NCBI GenBank assembly: GCA_001606155.1
Contig: LODT01000025.1
Coordinates: 682,001-746,000 of the forward strand
Length of the DNA: 64,000 nucleotides
Reading direction: 5' to 3'
From: Tieghemostelium lacteum
Taxonomy: Eukaryota > Evosea > Eumycetozoa > Dictyosteliales > Raperosteliaceae
The notes below the pieces were generated by a model that was not told where the DNA came from, did not search any database, and worked only from the letters and a program-made list of their open reading frames with translations. The translations under genes were made by a program, and so were the position numbers. Below are positions 38,529-49,418 of the stretch, in pieces; the stretch's first letter is position 1; each line of letters begins with the position of its first letter.

Positions 38529-40694
38529 ATGAGTATAGATAAAAGCGATTTAAAACATGCCATTAAATCATTAACTGGTGTAATGGTTAGCGATGAATTT
38601 ATATCTATTCTACAGAAACAGATTGATTTGAATGGTGATCAGGAGATTGATTTATATGAGTTCCAAGAGGCGTTTTTGAATATTACAAGATCCCTCTACC
38701 CAGACTGGGCTCAACAAGCAGATTCAAAGAATATATCGAATCCACCTTCTCCACCTCCTTCTCCAACTAGACAGAGATCCAGATCAAATAGTAATTCTAG
38801 TAGTTTAGATTTACTTTCACCTCCCAATTCACCGAGAAACTCTGAAGGATCTTCATCGAATTCTCCATCATATGGATCACCAATATCATCATCACCACCA
38901 AAATACTATCATTATCCAACATTTTCGTCATTTAACTCGGCACATCAGAGTCTTCATAATGGTAAAGATAACAGTAGCAGTTCAGTATCCAACAGTGTAA
39001 ATAATAGTCCTAATAATACCTATACGAAACCACCACCTATATCACCGAGAAGACTAGGTAGTAGACCTAGATCCAATTCGTTAACTAAACCACCTAAACC
39101 TAGTAACACTATGCAATTGTTGAATGATGATCAATCACCTTTTCAAAACAACAGTGTTCAGATACCAAATAGCACCAATATAATAAGTAGTACCTCTGCG
39201 ACTAACAAGAGTAATGGTACCTCTTCAAATAGTAAACAATTTCAAACTGATTTATTTAAATCTTTGTTGTCTTTGGATACCTATTCAGAGAACAAAAAAG
39301 GAAATAACCACCACACCACAAGTAGTAATGAATTATCTGAAAATGAAATTTTTTCGGGTGAAGAGTATTACAGTGGTGACGATTACTACAGTAGCAGTGA
39401 CCAAGATTCACATTTTAAATTTGAAAAGGATTGGGAGAGCCATACATTTAAAGGTAAAGCTTCTCAACAGCAATTTGGAGGTCAAAAACAACAGATCAGT
39501 GGAAAATCAGTAAAGATAAACACCAATGGAAATGGTGTAAAAAAGAAAAAGAAAAAGAAATTTAGTTATAGGATAGCATCGAATAGCACAGATGAAGAGG
39601 ATTCTGATGTTGAGTGGGCAACTGAAGAGTTTTATTATGACCCTGATTTGACGAATATCGATGATCTTCATCAGATTATTCTGATATTGAAAGAGAAATA
39701 TACCGAATCTAACAAGAAGGCTTTGGAATTGGAAAAACGTGTACAGGAGGCTTTTAAGACCAATACTCAGTTGGAAGATGATTTGGATGCACTGAAGAAG
39801 GATTGTATAACTTTATCACTTTCTAACCAGGCACTTAAGCAGAATAATAAGTCACTGGAACAGTCGTTGGATACCACGAACAGCAGTGTAAATCAGATGA
39901 AGCAGCAGGGTTTGACATTGGAGAAAGAGAACTCCACACTAAAGAAGAAAGTTCACACCTTTGAGGAGGTGATTGACAAAAATAAGCAATTATTGGAGTC
40001 CAGCCAGATGGAGTTGGAGAACAAGCAAATCAAGTATAATAACGATCTACAGAATCTCACTCAACAGTACACTAGTAAGATTCAGTCAGTCAAGAATGAG
40101 TATCAGAAGGAATACGAGTTTGAGTACAGAAAAAACAGAGAGATCTTACATAGCCTCGAACATAAAAAACAACAGATTGAATTGGAGAATCAACGATTAA
40201 ATTCTCTACTCAATAGTACCAATAAGAAACTGGAGTCTCTTCAGAACCAATATGATGCCAAAATTCGAGAATATGAAATTCACGAAAAGGAAAAAGAAAA
40301 TCAAACCATTTCACAAGAGATCTTAACCTCTAGAAACCAAAAACTGAAACAACTAGTCATCAACCAATACCAGAAATTTGAAACCAAAAAAATTGAAGAC
40401 CTCAAAAAAGAGATTCAAAGAACCTATGAAGATCACGATAATTATACTTCTTTACTAAAACAAGGTATTGATGATTTTAAAGCTATTAAATCAACAATAA
40501 TCTCAAAAACCAATTATTTAAATAACAAGAATTCTAGTAATAACGTGCTATATAGTAATGATAGTACTAAAAAAGCAATTACCTATAATAATAATAATCT
40601 AAATAATATTAAAAGTACTCGATCTCCAACAACAACAACAACAAATACTATTTCATCAACAGTAAATGATAAATCTAAACCTATAGATAATTAA
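38529..40694 (+). CDS. EF-hand / coiled-coil protein with Ser-rich middle, function unknown
   Basis: Single exon, 721 aa. An N-terminal EF-hand loop DLNGDQEIDLYE (residues ~33-44) has all canonical ligands (D1, N3, D5, D9, E12). The preceding helix pair may form a degenerate partner hand. Residues ~70-340 are Ser/Pro/Asn low complexity with PPSPPPSPTRQRSRSNS-like phospho-acceptor sites. A basic run of Lys (KKKKKKKFSYR) comes near 338. Residues ~375-630 are a long coiled coil (HQIILILKEKYTESNKKALE onward). The tail is Asn/Thr-rich. This suggests a calcium-responsive scaffold. I cannot name a family. The next gene, TAF10, is convergent. Confidence 0.75.
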   Translation: MSIDKSDLKHAIKSLTGVMVSDEFISILQKQIDLNGDQEIDLYEFQEAFLNITRSLYPDWAQQADSKNISNPPSPPPSPTRQRSRSNSNSSSLDLLSPPNSPRNSEGSSSNSPSYGSPISSSPPKYYHYPTFSSFNSAHQSLHNGKDNSSSSVSNSVNNSPNNTYTKPPPISPRRLGSRPRSNSLTKPPKPSNTMQLLNDDQSPFQNNSVQIPNSTNIISSTSATNKSNGTSSNSKQFQTDLFKSLLSLDTYSENKKGNNHHTTSSNELSENEIFSGEEYYSGDDYYSSSDQDSHFKFEKDWESHTFKGKASQQQFGGQKQQISGKSVKINTNGNGVKKKKKKKFSYRIASNSTDEEDSDVEWATEEFYYDPDLTNIDDLHQIILILKEKYTESNKKALELEKRVQEAFKTNTQLEDDLDALKKDCITLSLSNQALKQNNKSLEQSLDTTNSSVNQMKQQGLTLEKENSTLKKKVHTFEEVIDKNKQLLESSQMELENKQIKYNNDLQNLTQQYTSKIQSVKNEYQKEYEFEYRKNREILHSLEHKKQQIELENQRLNSLLNSTNKKLESLQNQYDAKIREYEIHEKEKENQTISQEILTSRNQKLKQLVINQYQKFETKKIEDLKKEIQRTYEDHDNYTSLLKQGIDDFKAIKSTIISKTNYLNNKNSSNNVLYSNDSTKKAITYNNNNLNNIKSTRSPTTTTTNTISSTVNDKSKPIDN

Positions 40695-40857
40695 TAAAAG
40701 TAAACCATTATATTTGTATATTTTTTCAATTTTCCTGTGATTGTTCTCTTGTGTGTTTTGAAATTTATAATCTATTGATAAACTGTTATTTTATTTACAC
40801 TGTGCAAATTGAACCTGTTTACTATTAACAAAGGGTCAAAAAAGGATGCACACAAAA

Positions 40858-41552
40858 CTAATTAGTTTTTAATTTTTTTACATTGGCTCCATTTGATTTA
40901 CTAGTTACTACTGCATTGTCTGTAGGTGCTGTACTTGTTGTTGTAGTTTCAGTAGGATTTTGAAGTATCTGCTGCTGCTGCTGCTGTTGTTGAAGTAGTT
41001 TTTCTTTTTCTTTTTGTTGTTGTAATAGTGATTGTTGTTGTTGTTGAAGTACAACAGGTGCCATCAAATTAGTTTGTGGTATATTCTCTGCATAGTAATC
41101 TGGCTTTCTAATATTAATCCCATATTCTTTTAATGCCAATGATAAATCGTCCATTGTCAATACTAATGCTTTATCTTTTCTTGTTTTCTCTCTTGAAGAA
41201 CCCTGTAATCTAATCTTGCAATACTGCAGACTGTCATTTGCAATATCCGATATGAACTTTTGTGTTGCAAGTGCTATTAATCTTTTTCTAAATATACATA
41301 TAGTTTATCCTATTAATAACCAAATATTCAATCATTATTACTATGAAATATCCTTTACATTTTTATATCGCTACATGAAAAACCTGTTTTATTTAAATAG
41401 TATGTGATTACCTCATCTGGTATCTATTGAAATTAAAGAAAAGTTGTTAAAATTTTGTTTAGCTATGATATTTATATTAATCTAATTACAGTTGGAACAA
41501 ATTCCTCCATAGAATTAATAAATTCTTCATAGTCTATAGGGTCGTCATCCAT
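40858..41552 (-). CDS. taf10: TAF10, histone-fold subunit of TFIID/SAGA
   Basis: Three exons, 41490-41552, 41359-41423 and 40858-41287, with introns of 66 and 71 nt; the product is 185 aa. The joined sequence runs [46 protein letters not shown] then [18 protein letters not shown] and [20 protein letters not shown]. This follows human TAF10 ([59 protein letters not shown]) almost residue for residue in motif order. A Gln-rich tail of ~60 residues is added at the C-terminus. TAF10 forms histone-fold dimers with TAF3/TAF8 or SPT7 in TFIID and SAGA, in the nucleus. The gene starts 26 nt beyond the stop of the broken LRR gene. Confidence 0.95.
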
Positions 41553-41578
41553 TGTGATTTTTTGAAAATGAATTTTTT

Positions 41579-43193
41579 TTAAAAATAAAATTTATTTGTG
41601 TGATGGTTTATTAGATATTGATCTAATAGTGATTTTAGTCGATCATCATCATTAAAAATATCAATGAATTTAATATTGTGATTGTTTGGAAGTATTTTTC
41701 TTAATTGATCAAGTTGTTTTTTTGTACAAAAACTACCCAAATATCGTGGGTATCTTGGCAGAGTCAGCGATTTTAATGTAGAATTTGTTTCTAGTATGTC
41801 TATTAGTGTGCTAATATAGTTAATTGATATTATTACACGACATATGACTACATTCTTTAGAGTTTGGTGATGTTTAAGTAGTTGAAATACTTGATTTTGT
41901 CTATTTTTACCAACTAAAAATTTTCTTTCACTTTCTGGAATTTTTAGGAAAAACATTTTAAGTGTATGTAACTGACCCTTTACTGACAATATCTCTATAG
42001 TATCTTGAGGTGATAAGGTATCTACTTCAATAAACTGAAGATTAGCACTAATAGACATTAATTGTGAGGTCTAGACCTTTTTAAAATACTGGATTCATCG
42101 GGACCAAAATAATCATAATTTACAAGTTTAATTTGTTTAATATTTGGTAATTTATAGTCATTAAGTTTATAGATGGAATCGCATCCATCAAACTCTAGGT
42201 ATTTTAGATGACTGGTATCCTCCCAGAGCTTAAGTAGACAGTGTTCATCACGTTGTTTGTGCACATCTATTATACTCCCAAATGAGAAACTTCTTATTTT
42301 TGGGTTATTGATTTTAAGTGTTTCAATAGGTGTTTCTTTTAAAGTGTGAATAAAAATTCCACCAAAGCCTATATTAGATGCTGATGTACTATTTAGAAAT
42401 GATATAAGCTTACTAATATCTAAAACCAAAATCAATCTGATGGTGTGTAATGATGCATGTGAATTCAAGGTATCTAGTATTAAATCAACTTCATTATTGC
42501 ATTTAACTTTTTCTGCATTCAATTTTAGTGTATTCAATAACTTTGAACTTTTTATGATATTACAGATTCCAGAAGCAGAAGGTCCGTCAAGTGACAATTC
42601 TAGATACCTGATCTTATTATGCACAGGTTGTAAAAAGTTTATATTTTTATCTAATGTCACACTGCGCAATATAACTGTACTAAATAACTCCGTATTAAAA
42701 AGTATCTGAAGTTGTTCATTGTTGAGTTTGATTGATTTATATTCATAATATGAACAAACGAGTTCAAAATTTGGTTTATATTCATCTACACTAGTTGGCA
42801 ACAAAGATAAATCGAATGACAGTTTTTTCAATTGGGATACTCAAGATTCATAGATTTTAAATCCAAAGTCTTTTTTTTTACATGAGCATTAGTTATTCTA
42901 GATTGATGTTGAAGGTACTGATGTGATATATCTACATCAATCCATGCATTAACCATTTGATAGTCAATGGATTGTCTATCAAACCTGTCCAATATAGGTT
43001 TTAGGGAAAATTTTTCTAGATTAATCATTCTGTACAGATCCAAAGTAAAGTGTATCTTTAATGTTATCTCTCTTGTCCAATCTTTAGATATCAAAAGCAT
43101 TTTCACTATAAATCCAATAGTTGCAATCAATTCCACATCTCTAATAATCAATCTTATTATATCTCTTATCAAATAATTTGGAAGTTGTGCCAT
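41579..43193 (-). pseudogene. F-box-like/LRR family gene broken by two single-base frameshifts
   Basis: Three overlapping open segments, 42828-43193, 42058-42831 and 41579-42058, read as one ~538-aa protein if one base is added at each junction. At the first junction ...LEYPN-stop in one frame meets LKKLSFDL in the next, without an ATG; the natural reading is NLEYPNLKKLSFDL. At the second, ...SRPHN-stop meets SQLMSISANLQFIEVD. The N-terminus MAQLPNYLIRDIIRLIIRDV looks like an F-box-like start of dictyostelid LRR families. LRR-like units follow (IRYLELSLDGPSASGICNII, NSTLKSLTLPRYPRYLGSF). Both lesions are one-base losses. A recently dead gene or assembly errors fit best; programmed frameshifting is less likely. 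The same F-box-like/LRR type recurs in the 45.8-56.2 kb array. Confidence 0.7.
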
Positions 43194-43366
43194 AAGTTTT
43201 GGTATTGTTTAAAAAATAAAATCAACAAAAAAGTTCAAATTTTATAACAAACCTAGATTGATCCAATATATCGAATGATGTGATTGTGTTGAAGAAGGTT
43301 TCTAATATTCAATATTGATAAAGATCATGTGTGGAGATACCCCAAACATTAAATAGGAATTTTATT

Positions 43367-44423
43367 TTAGAGAGAATAAAAAATGATATTGTAGTAATTG
43401 GAAGGAATAGTAACATCAAATGTAGATTCTACATTCATTGATTGCAAGTTAAAGGTGGTGATTGTCAATTGATTTTCAGAGTTACTAGTGATAATCAATA
43501 GATAACTATCATCACTAGAGGACAATGAATAGGGTAGGAATGGAATGGTAAACTCTGAGGTAAATTCCTGAACTAATTTAGCACTTAGAATATCATTAGG
43601 ATTGGTAGAGAACAAGGTTACAATAGTGTCATTAGATTCTAGGAAATACAATGAATCTTGAGATGACGAATACACTGGGAATATCTTTGGGTATGAGCCA
43701 GTGAATGAATCAGACATTACACCATTTGATATTTGTGAATTGTTATGAAGGTTATAGGTCATTAGAGAATACTCATTTTTACTGTATCCTTCGTATAGTA
43801 GATAATAGTTATCGTTACTACCCATTGTACCTATAACATTGTCTTCAAATGAATAACTTGTATGTAAACTCTGAAATTCAATTTTAGACTTAGATATCTC
43901 CCATTTCAATAGACCACCATTTAGTAAACTCTCCTCACTGCTTGCACTACTAGAGGCTACTTTACCACAAGCAAAATACCCAATTTGACTAGTGGAATTA
44001 AATGATGGATACTGTTCTACAAATATAATTGGTTCTAATATAGGTATAGTATTGTATTTACCAATTTGACCACTCTATAATAACATTCAAGATTAGATAC
44101 AATATCAATAACAATCACCTTTAGTGACAAACACTTACAGATAAATCTAAAAAACCATAGTAATTGCTGCTATCACCATTATAGATGATAGAGAATTCAT
44201 TTTGAGATTGATCATAACTGAATATACCAAATATTTCATATGGGTTTTGGGAAGGTAAATTAATATTCTTACTAGTTACAACTTTTTGTTGTTGTAAATC
44301 AATTTCAAAGAATTTAGTTAAATCCAATGAAACACCATATAATTTAGTTGGTGCAGCACCATAAATTCCATTAACTAGTAATACTGAAATTGTAATAGCA
44401 ATACCCAATAAATATTTGTTCAT
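43367..44423 (-). CDS. Secreted protein, family not recognised
   Basis: Two exons, 44139-44423 and 43367-44074, with a 64-nt intron (GTAAGT...TATAG, phase 0), giving 330 aa. A clear signal peptide (MNKYLLGIAITISVLLVNGI, then YG) precedes beta-rich sequence with repeated short units. Examples are KLYGVSLDLTKFFEIDLQQQ, FGIFSYDQSQNEFSIIYNGD and LYFLESNDTIVTLFSTNP. This periodicity suggests a beta-propeller-like lumenal or secreted fold, but I cannot assign a family. No membrane anchor follows. It is divergent to another secreted-protein gene 508 nt away. Confidence 0.75.
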
Positions 44424-44931
44424 TTCTGATGCTAATACTGGTGTGTCTTTTTTAAACTAACAACTTTACCAAAATTTAAAATTTATATTGATCTAATTCC
44501 AAGTAAGAACACCTCATTTTTAAAGATTTTCTTGTTTAAAGCTGATTAGAAATGATGGTGGAACTGTAGATTTAAAATATCTATTTCAAAAAGTGTCTAT
44601 TTACCGAATTTTACCCGTTCATTTTATTAATAAAATATCTATTTTTTATTCAGAGTTTTCAATAAGATGTTCGAGAATAAAAATTAAATTTTGTAAATGA
44701 AAATCATTACTTTACCTAATTGTCAAAACTCTTTCCAAAGAATTTCAATAGTTTATATATATATCAAATAGTAATTTGTTTTAATCTTTTAACTTTTAAA
44801 ATTTCAACTTAAAATTTTAAGAATATGTTTTATGATTAAACTATTAAAACTTAAGATGTTACTATTTGAGGGGTATAAAAACAAATTTACAATTATACAT
44901 GTATATTTGTAAATTCAATTTTTAAATAATA
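44424..44931. promoter_or_regulatory. Divergent promoter region between two secreted-protein genes
   Basis: 508 nt, AT-rich, with a TATATATAT stretch near 44757 and repeated aaaatttcaacttaaaatttt-like A/T patterns near 44800. Nothing specific recognised. Confidence 0.35.
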
Positions 44932-45492
44932 ATGGTGAAATCAATTTTATTAATCATCTTAGTTATAACAATTTTATATTTAACATGCTGTGATGCATGT
45001 TATAGTGCATACTGTCAACAATCTTATGGAAATTGTAAGTCATGTATGTGTAGTAGTGGTCACAGTTTGGCTTGTGGTTGGACAGGTGGTGGATGTGTAT
45101 GTGCTTCTGGAAGTGCTACCAAAGCATTTGAAGAAAAGGGTCAACTTGAATATATTGAAAAAGGTGAAGATCAAAGTGATGAAAATGTGAATTTCAATAT
45201 AGAACTTAATGAAATAGTAAATAACCAACCACCACCTAACTTTATCTGTAGTATTGACGGTACTAGTGGAAAAGGTTCATTTGTATTCCAAGGTTTTATT
45301 GGGTATGATCAAACTGTAACCTGTACAAAATATGCAAGTTCAACAATTACAAGTTATTCTTGGGCTGTACACAATGGTTGTAAAAATGGTGGATCACTAG
45401 TAGTTACTGCAAATATGATTAATTTTAGTTGTAAATGTACTAAATTTAATGGTTGTTCCTCTGTTAGTAATATTCTCTATTATACCTATTAA
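44932..45492 (+). CDS. Secreted cysteine-rich protein, unknown
   Basis: Single exon, 186 aa. A signal peptide (MVKSILLIILVITILYLTCC) is followed by a tight Cys cluster at ~24-56 (CYSAYCQQSYGNCKSCMC, CGWTGGGCVC). An acidic linker (~65-98) follows, then a second Cys-containing domain at ~103-186 (FICSIDGTSGKGSFVFQG, HNGCKNGGSLVVTAN, CKCTKFNGCSSV). The paired cysteines indicate an extracellular disulfide-rich protein. No family recognised. Other small secreted Cys-rich proteins of dictyostelids act in the extracellular matrix or signalling, but that is analogy only. Confidence 0.75.
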   Translation: MVKSILLIILVITILYLTCCDACYSAYCQQSYGNCKSCMCSSGHSLACGWTGGGCVCASGSATKAFEEKGQLEYIEKGEDQSDENVNFNIELNEIVNNQPPPNFICSIDGTSGKGSFVFQGFIGYDQTVTCTKYASSTITSYSWAVHNGCKNGGSLVVTANMINFSCKCTKFNGCSSVSNILYYTY

Positions 45493-45832
45493 AACATTTT
45501 TTAACCTTCAATTGATGTTGACTCCCTGAAAACAAGTAAAAATAAAACTCTTTTAAATTACATTTTCAATCTATTTGTAATAAGTTCTGTTGATTAATGT
45601 TTATTTTAGCCTCTTTTATTAAGAATAGAGTAGATGTATTATACCAATAACAGGTTGCTACACCTATGAAGTCAATTATGAGTTCAAATCGTTAACATAT
45701 TTTATAAAGTCTGTTATAAATTGTTTGTCAGGTATTATTATTTTAAGTGGTTGTGTTTTATTTCAGCCTCTTTTATAAAGAATAGAGTAGATTTATTTTA
45801 CCAATAACTAGCTGCTATACATATGAAGTCAA
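45493..45832. other. Spacer with duplicated 3'-end fragment
   Basis: 340 nt between convergent genes. Its second half is a degraded tandem copy of the 3' terminus and 3' flank of the neighbouring array gene; see the pseudogene entry. Confidence 0.65.
45676..45759 (-). pseudogene. C-terminal remnant of an array-family gene
   Basis: On the minus strand this reads QPLKIIIPDKQFITDFIKYV then NDLNS-stop, in frame. The intact gene just upstream ends QPLKIISPDKQLIKDYYKQV then MALNS-stop. The flanking gcctctttta(t/a)aagaatagagtaga block is also repeated at ~45611 and ~45769. It is either the end of a lost fourth copy or a ~157-bp tandem duplication of the 3' end. Confidence 0.75.
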
Positions 45833-48800
45833 TTATGAGTTCAAAGCCATAACTTGTTTGTAATAGTCTTTTATCAATTGTTTGTCAGGTGATATTATTT
45901 TAAGTGGTTGTGTTTGAATGCTTAATAAAAATTGGAGTAACTGTGAATTTTGGGTATCAATATTCGGAATTTCTAAACCTGTTTTAACTTTTTCAAGTTT
46001 TGTAGTAAAGAACTTTGGATTTATGAGATGTAGATGCGATATATCTTGAATGAATAGAATATTACAGTAACTTGGTAGGAATTCAGGTGAAATCAAACCG
46101 TGATTTGGAAATGACGAAATTAATTGTAATTCTGGTTTGAATATACCATTGGTTTCCAATTCAAAGTTTTTCAGATTTTGGAGAAGTGACTTTAATTCAT
46201 CACAATTCCTTTTACTGAAGAAAAAACCAGATGTAATCTTTATATGTTGAAGTGTCTCTTTGTTTTTAGAATTCAACAATTTGGTTACTACACTATTTAC
46301 AGCGGTGAGATTGTTATCAATCAAATTTCTTTGAAATGTTAAAGTTTCAAGACAATGGCAATGATCAATCAGATTGTTAAAGATACCGCTTGGAAAGGTG
46401 ATTCCAAGAGAGAGATTCACAAGATTAACCATATCTCTATGCAACTTGTAATGAATTTGTGAGTCTTCAATCTCCAAACTTTTCAATTGATAAAATACAT
46501 TTTCAGCTTCGGTAATTTTGAAATTCTCCAAATCTAAATATGACAAATGATAGATACCTTTTGAGAAAAATGACCATTTACCACATGATACATTATATAT
46601 TAATCGAATTCTATTGTACTGGTAGTTATTAAACAAATTACAAACTATTTGAAAGAATGAATTCGAAGACAACCCAATATTTAGAAGGTTTTTGTGGTTC
46701 CCAAACATGAAGTGTGTGGACTTTTGTTGAAAAATATACTTAATGATTTTATAGTGTAAGATTTGAGGTAGTTGTGGTACAACATCATTCACTCTGCTTA
46801 GTCTTTTAGAGACATCATTCGATATCTTGTCATTGAGAAAATATAAATTATCAATATACTCTTCGATGATGATGTAATCCCATTGTCTTTGATTTGACTT
46901 TCTAAGACTTTGGTAATACTCTGTAACTTCACTTTTGAATTCAATATCACCATTGAATGAATTTTTTGTTATAAATTTAAAATATAACAATAAAATCTTG
47001 ATATCTTCTTCACTCTCCAATTTTAATTGACTCTCTTTTTTAATTATTAATCTTACTAAATACATCAATATATCACTGATGTGGTGCTCTTCTAATATCA
47101 TTGTTTTTGATATTATCAGTTGAAGATGTTGGTTAAACTCTTTTAGATTTAAAGGAGTTTTTGAATATTTTTCAATAAACCTCTTTATGTATTGATCAAC
47201 ATTATTGGTAATGTATGGAAGAGTGTCCATTATTAGTTTACTGTTGATAATGACATCATTATTAATGTAGTAATTCTGAATGTAATCATCTAAATTTAGT
47301 GAATTTTTAATGGCTAGTACTAATGTTGTAAAATTATCTACTCTACCCTTCATAGTATCTATTAGTTCTAATATAAATGAATAACCACCATATTGTTGAA
47401 TTTCATCGAGTGAATCAATTAAAAACTTGAAAAAACTGATAATTGGGTCGATTTGTGTTAACTTTGTGAAAAAAGTGGTGATTTTATCTTTTCTATCCAA
47501 AAGATAAGGAAATATGCTGTCCGGGGTCAAATTGGAGTTATAGAATGAAATTACTGTTTTGAAATCGAATGATCTTACAAAGAATGTAAAGAGATGATTA
47601 TACATCTCATTGAGAATTTTCACTTGGTTTTGGTTGGGTCGAGAATTCAATGCACATTTAATGTATTCAAATGCATTTAGGTAGAGTCCCATCATACAAT
47701 TACGCCATAAATGTTTATCGAGAACTTTTTTGACCATTGGTAGCATACTGAGAAGTTGTTTACCATCAACTGAGAATTTCATTAGATACTCCATCAGATA
47801 AATTCTATTAGATCCAGAACAGTTGGCAATCCAATTTATTGTCTGATGATACTTGTTAAAGTGTTTAGATTGTGTCAGAGCAGAGAATATAGTTGGATAG
47901 CAAATCAATCGATTTAAAATGCAGACTGAAGTATCCATATTGTGTGACTCTTTATGTTTCTTTAGTATCATATCAAAGTTATCCATTGTAAACTCTGGGT
48001 CTATGATGAGAAGTTGATAGAGGTTGGATAAATAAAGAACATTATAATTAGGAGCCAAAATTTTCTCTTTTGTTACTAGATGTTGCAGTAATTTGGATTT
48101 CATTGATTTAGATATTGAGTTTTGGTAAAAACGAATCAGTTTAGTCAGTGTTGAAATACAGTTTTCTTTTACCAAAAATCTTCTATCCACAGAAGTAGCT
48201 AACAATTGATTGAAAATGGTTGTTAGATTGGATTGTAATAGAGTGGGTTGAACAACTAATAGATAATTAACCATTCCAACCAAAGAAATAGGATGTTCAT
48301 TCCATTCTATTAAATAGTTCATACACCATTTACAAACTTCAATCTTTCCAAAATATTCTTCAAATTCTGTTGGTTGGCTTAGATTATGGAATATGGTTGG
48401 CAGTAATTTATAATATTCATTTGAGAATCGATAGATTTCATCTTTACTCAAATGGCTACTAATATATTGGAATAATGACTTTATAATTGATACAGTTGAT
48501 ATCATATTTTCATTGAGAATTTGTATAATATAGATAACCTGTGAAATGAACTCTCTTTTTTCAGATTCAATTGGACTATTAAATGTATTAATAATAATTG
48601 TTGGAACTCTCTCCCATGCTTTGAATATTTGTTTTTTATTCTCTGTAATGTAGTGTAATACCTATTGATATCAAATGGTTAAAATTCTGTTTTATATATA
48701 TACATTAACCAAAACACACCTTTACAAATACAGACATTGGTAAAATATCTGAGGAAACTAAATAAGGTTTTACCCGTTTCTTTAATAGCTCAATTAAAAG

Positions 48801-48962
48801 ATCTTTATGTTCCTCTAGATCACTTAATTTATTTATTAATCCATTTCTGTAGATATAGGATGGATTACAGTTGATTATATATTCAATAGACGCTAAATAA
48901 TCTGTTATATCTTTATTATCAGTTAGAGCTTGAAGAGTGGGAATACAATTTAAATAATCCAT
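45833..48962 (-). CDS. Array gene 1: large helical-repeat + F-box-like/LRR protein
   Basis: Two exons, 48720-48962 and 45833-48661, with a 58-nt intron (GTGTGT...CAATAG, phase 0) joining ...SVFVK to VLHYITENKK. The product is 1023 aa. Residues ~1-690 are alpha-helical, with a rhythm suggestive of ARM/HEAT-like repeats (KSKLLQHLVTKEKILAPNYN, and repeated LLDRKDKITTFF-type helices). From ~700 a short F-box-like segment, VVPQLPQILHYKIIKYIF, precedes LRR-like units (YHLSYLDLENFKITEAENVF, LKSLEIEDSQIHYK, NLVNLSLGITFP) to ~960. The function is unknown. An F-box-like substrate adaptor for ubiquitin ligases is conceivable, but the match is weak. It belongs to a set of three near-identical neighbours. 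Confidence 0.8.
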
Positions 48963-49418
48963 TAAGATTGAAAATTAATAAATTATTTGATTGAGTGCAT
49001 AACTATAAAATAAAAATTCATCAATTTTTTTAACCACACAAAAGTTTTACAACACTACAAATCTAACTTTTATAAATCTATTGAAGTCTAATTATAGATT
49101 TTAATGGAAAATAATCAATAATTATTTTACAAATTAGTATAATCTATTAGATATAGAGAGATAGCAGTTCAAATAGATCAACATCAAAACTATAGTTTTA
49201 TTTTTGACAAGATTATCATAGGATAAGAAAGTTGGGTATTGTAATGCTATTAGTATACTAAAAGAAAGACAATCCATTTCATCAGAAGATATTGAATTAT
49301 ATGTTAATAGGAAATGAATTCTATAGAAATAGAATCATTAATTGTCATAAAGGATATGTTTATTTCAGCCTCTTTTATAAAGAATTGCAATAACAATCTG
49401 GTATACATATGAAGTCAA
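48963..49418. other. Spacer between array genes 1 and 2
   Basis: 456 nt containing the array gene 1 upstream region, a decayed 5' fragment of the ankyrin-like gene (49104-49339) and the array gene 2 3' flank. Confidence 0.7.
49104..49339 (+). pseudogene. Relic of the 5' end of the ankyrin-like gene (copy 1)
   Basis: Begins atggaaaataatcaataatt, matching atggaaaataatcaagaatt at 56325. Diagnostic blocks follow in the same order: agagagata-caaatagatcaacatcaaaac, gggtattg-aatgctatt-agta, and caatccatttcatcagaaga ahead of aattctatagaaatagaatc. Internal deletions shorten ~348 nt of the intact gene to ~236 nt and destroy the frame. Lies in the same orientation and relative position as the intact gene has to array gene 3. 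Confidence 0.85.

Noticed and set aside
42058-42831. Independent middle gene in the broken LRR locus
   Set aside because: It begins without an ATG and overlaps its neighbours by single bases in both directions, so it is a frame-shifted part of one gene.
45681-45700. gagttcaaatcg resembling a tRNA T-loop
   Set aside because: It is part of the duplicated 3' end of the array gene (codons for ...LNS-stop) and has no partner arms.
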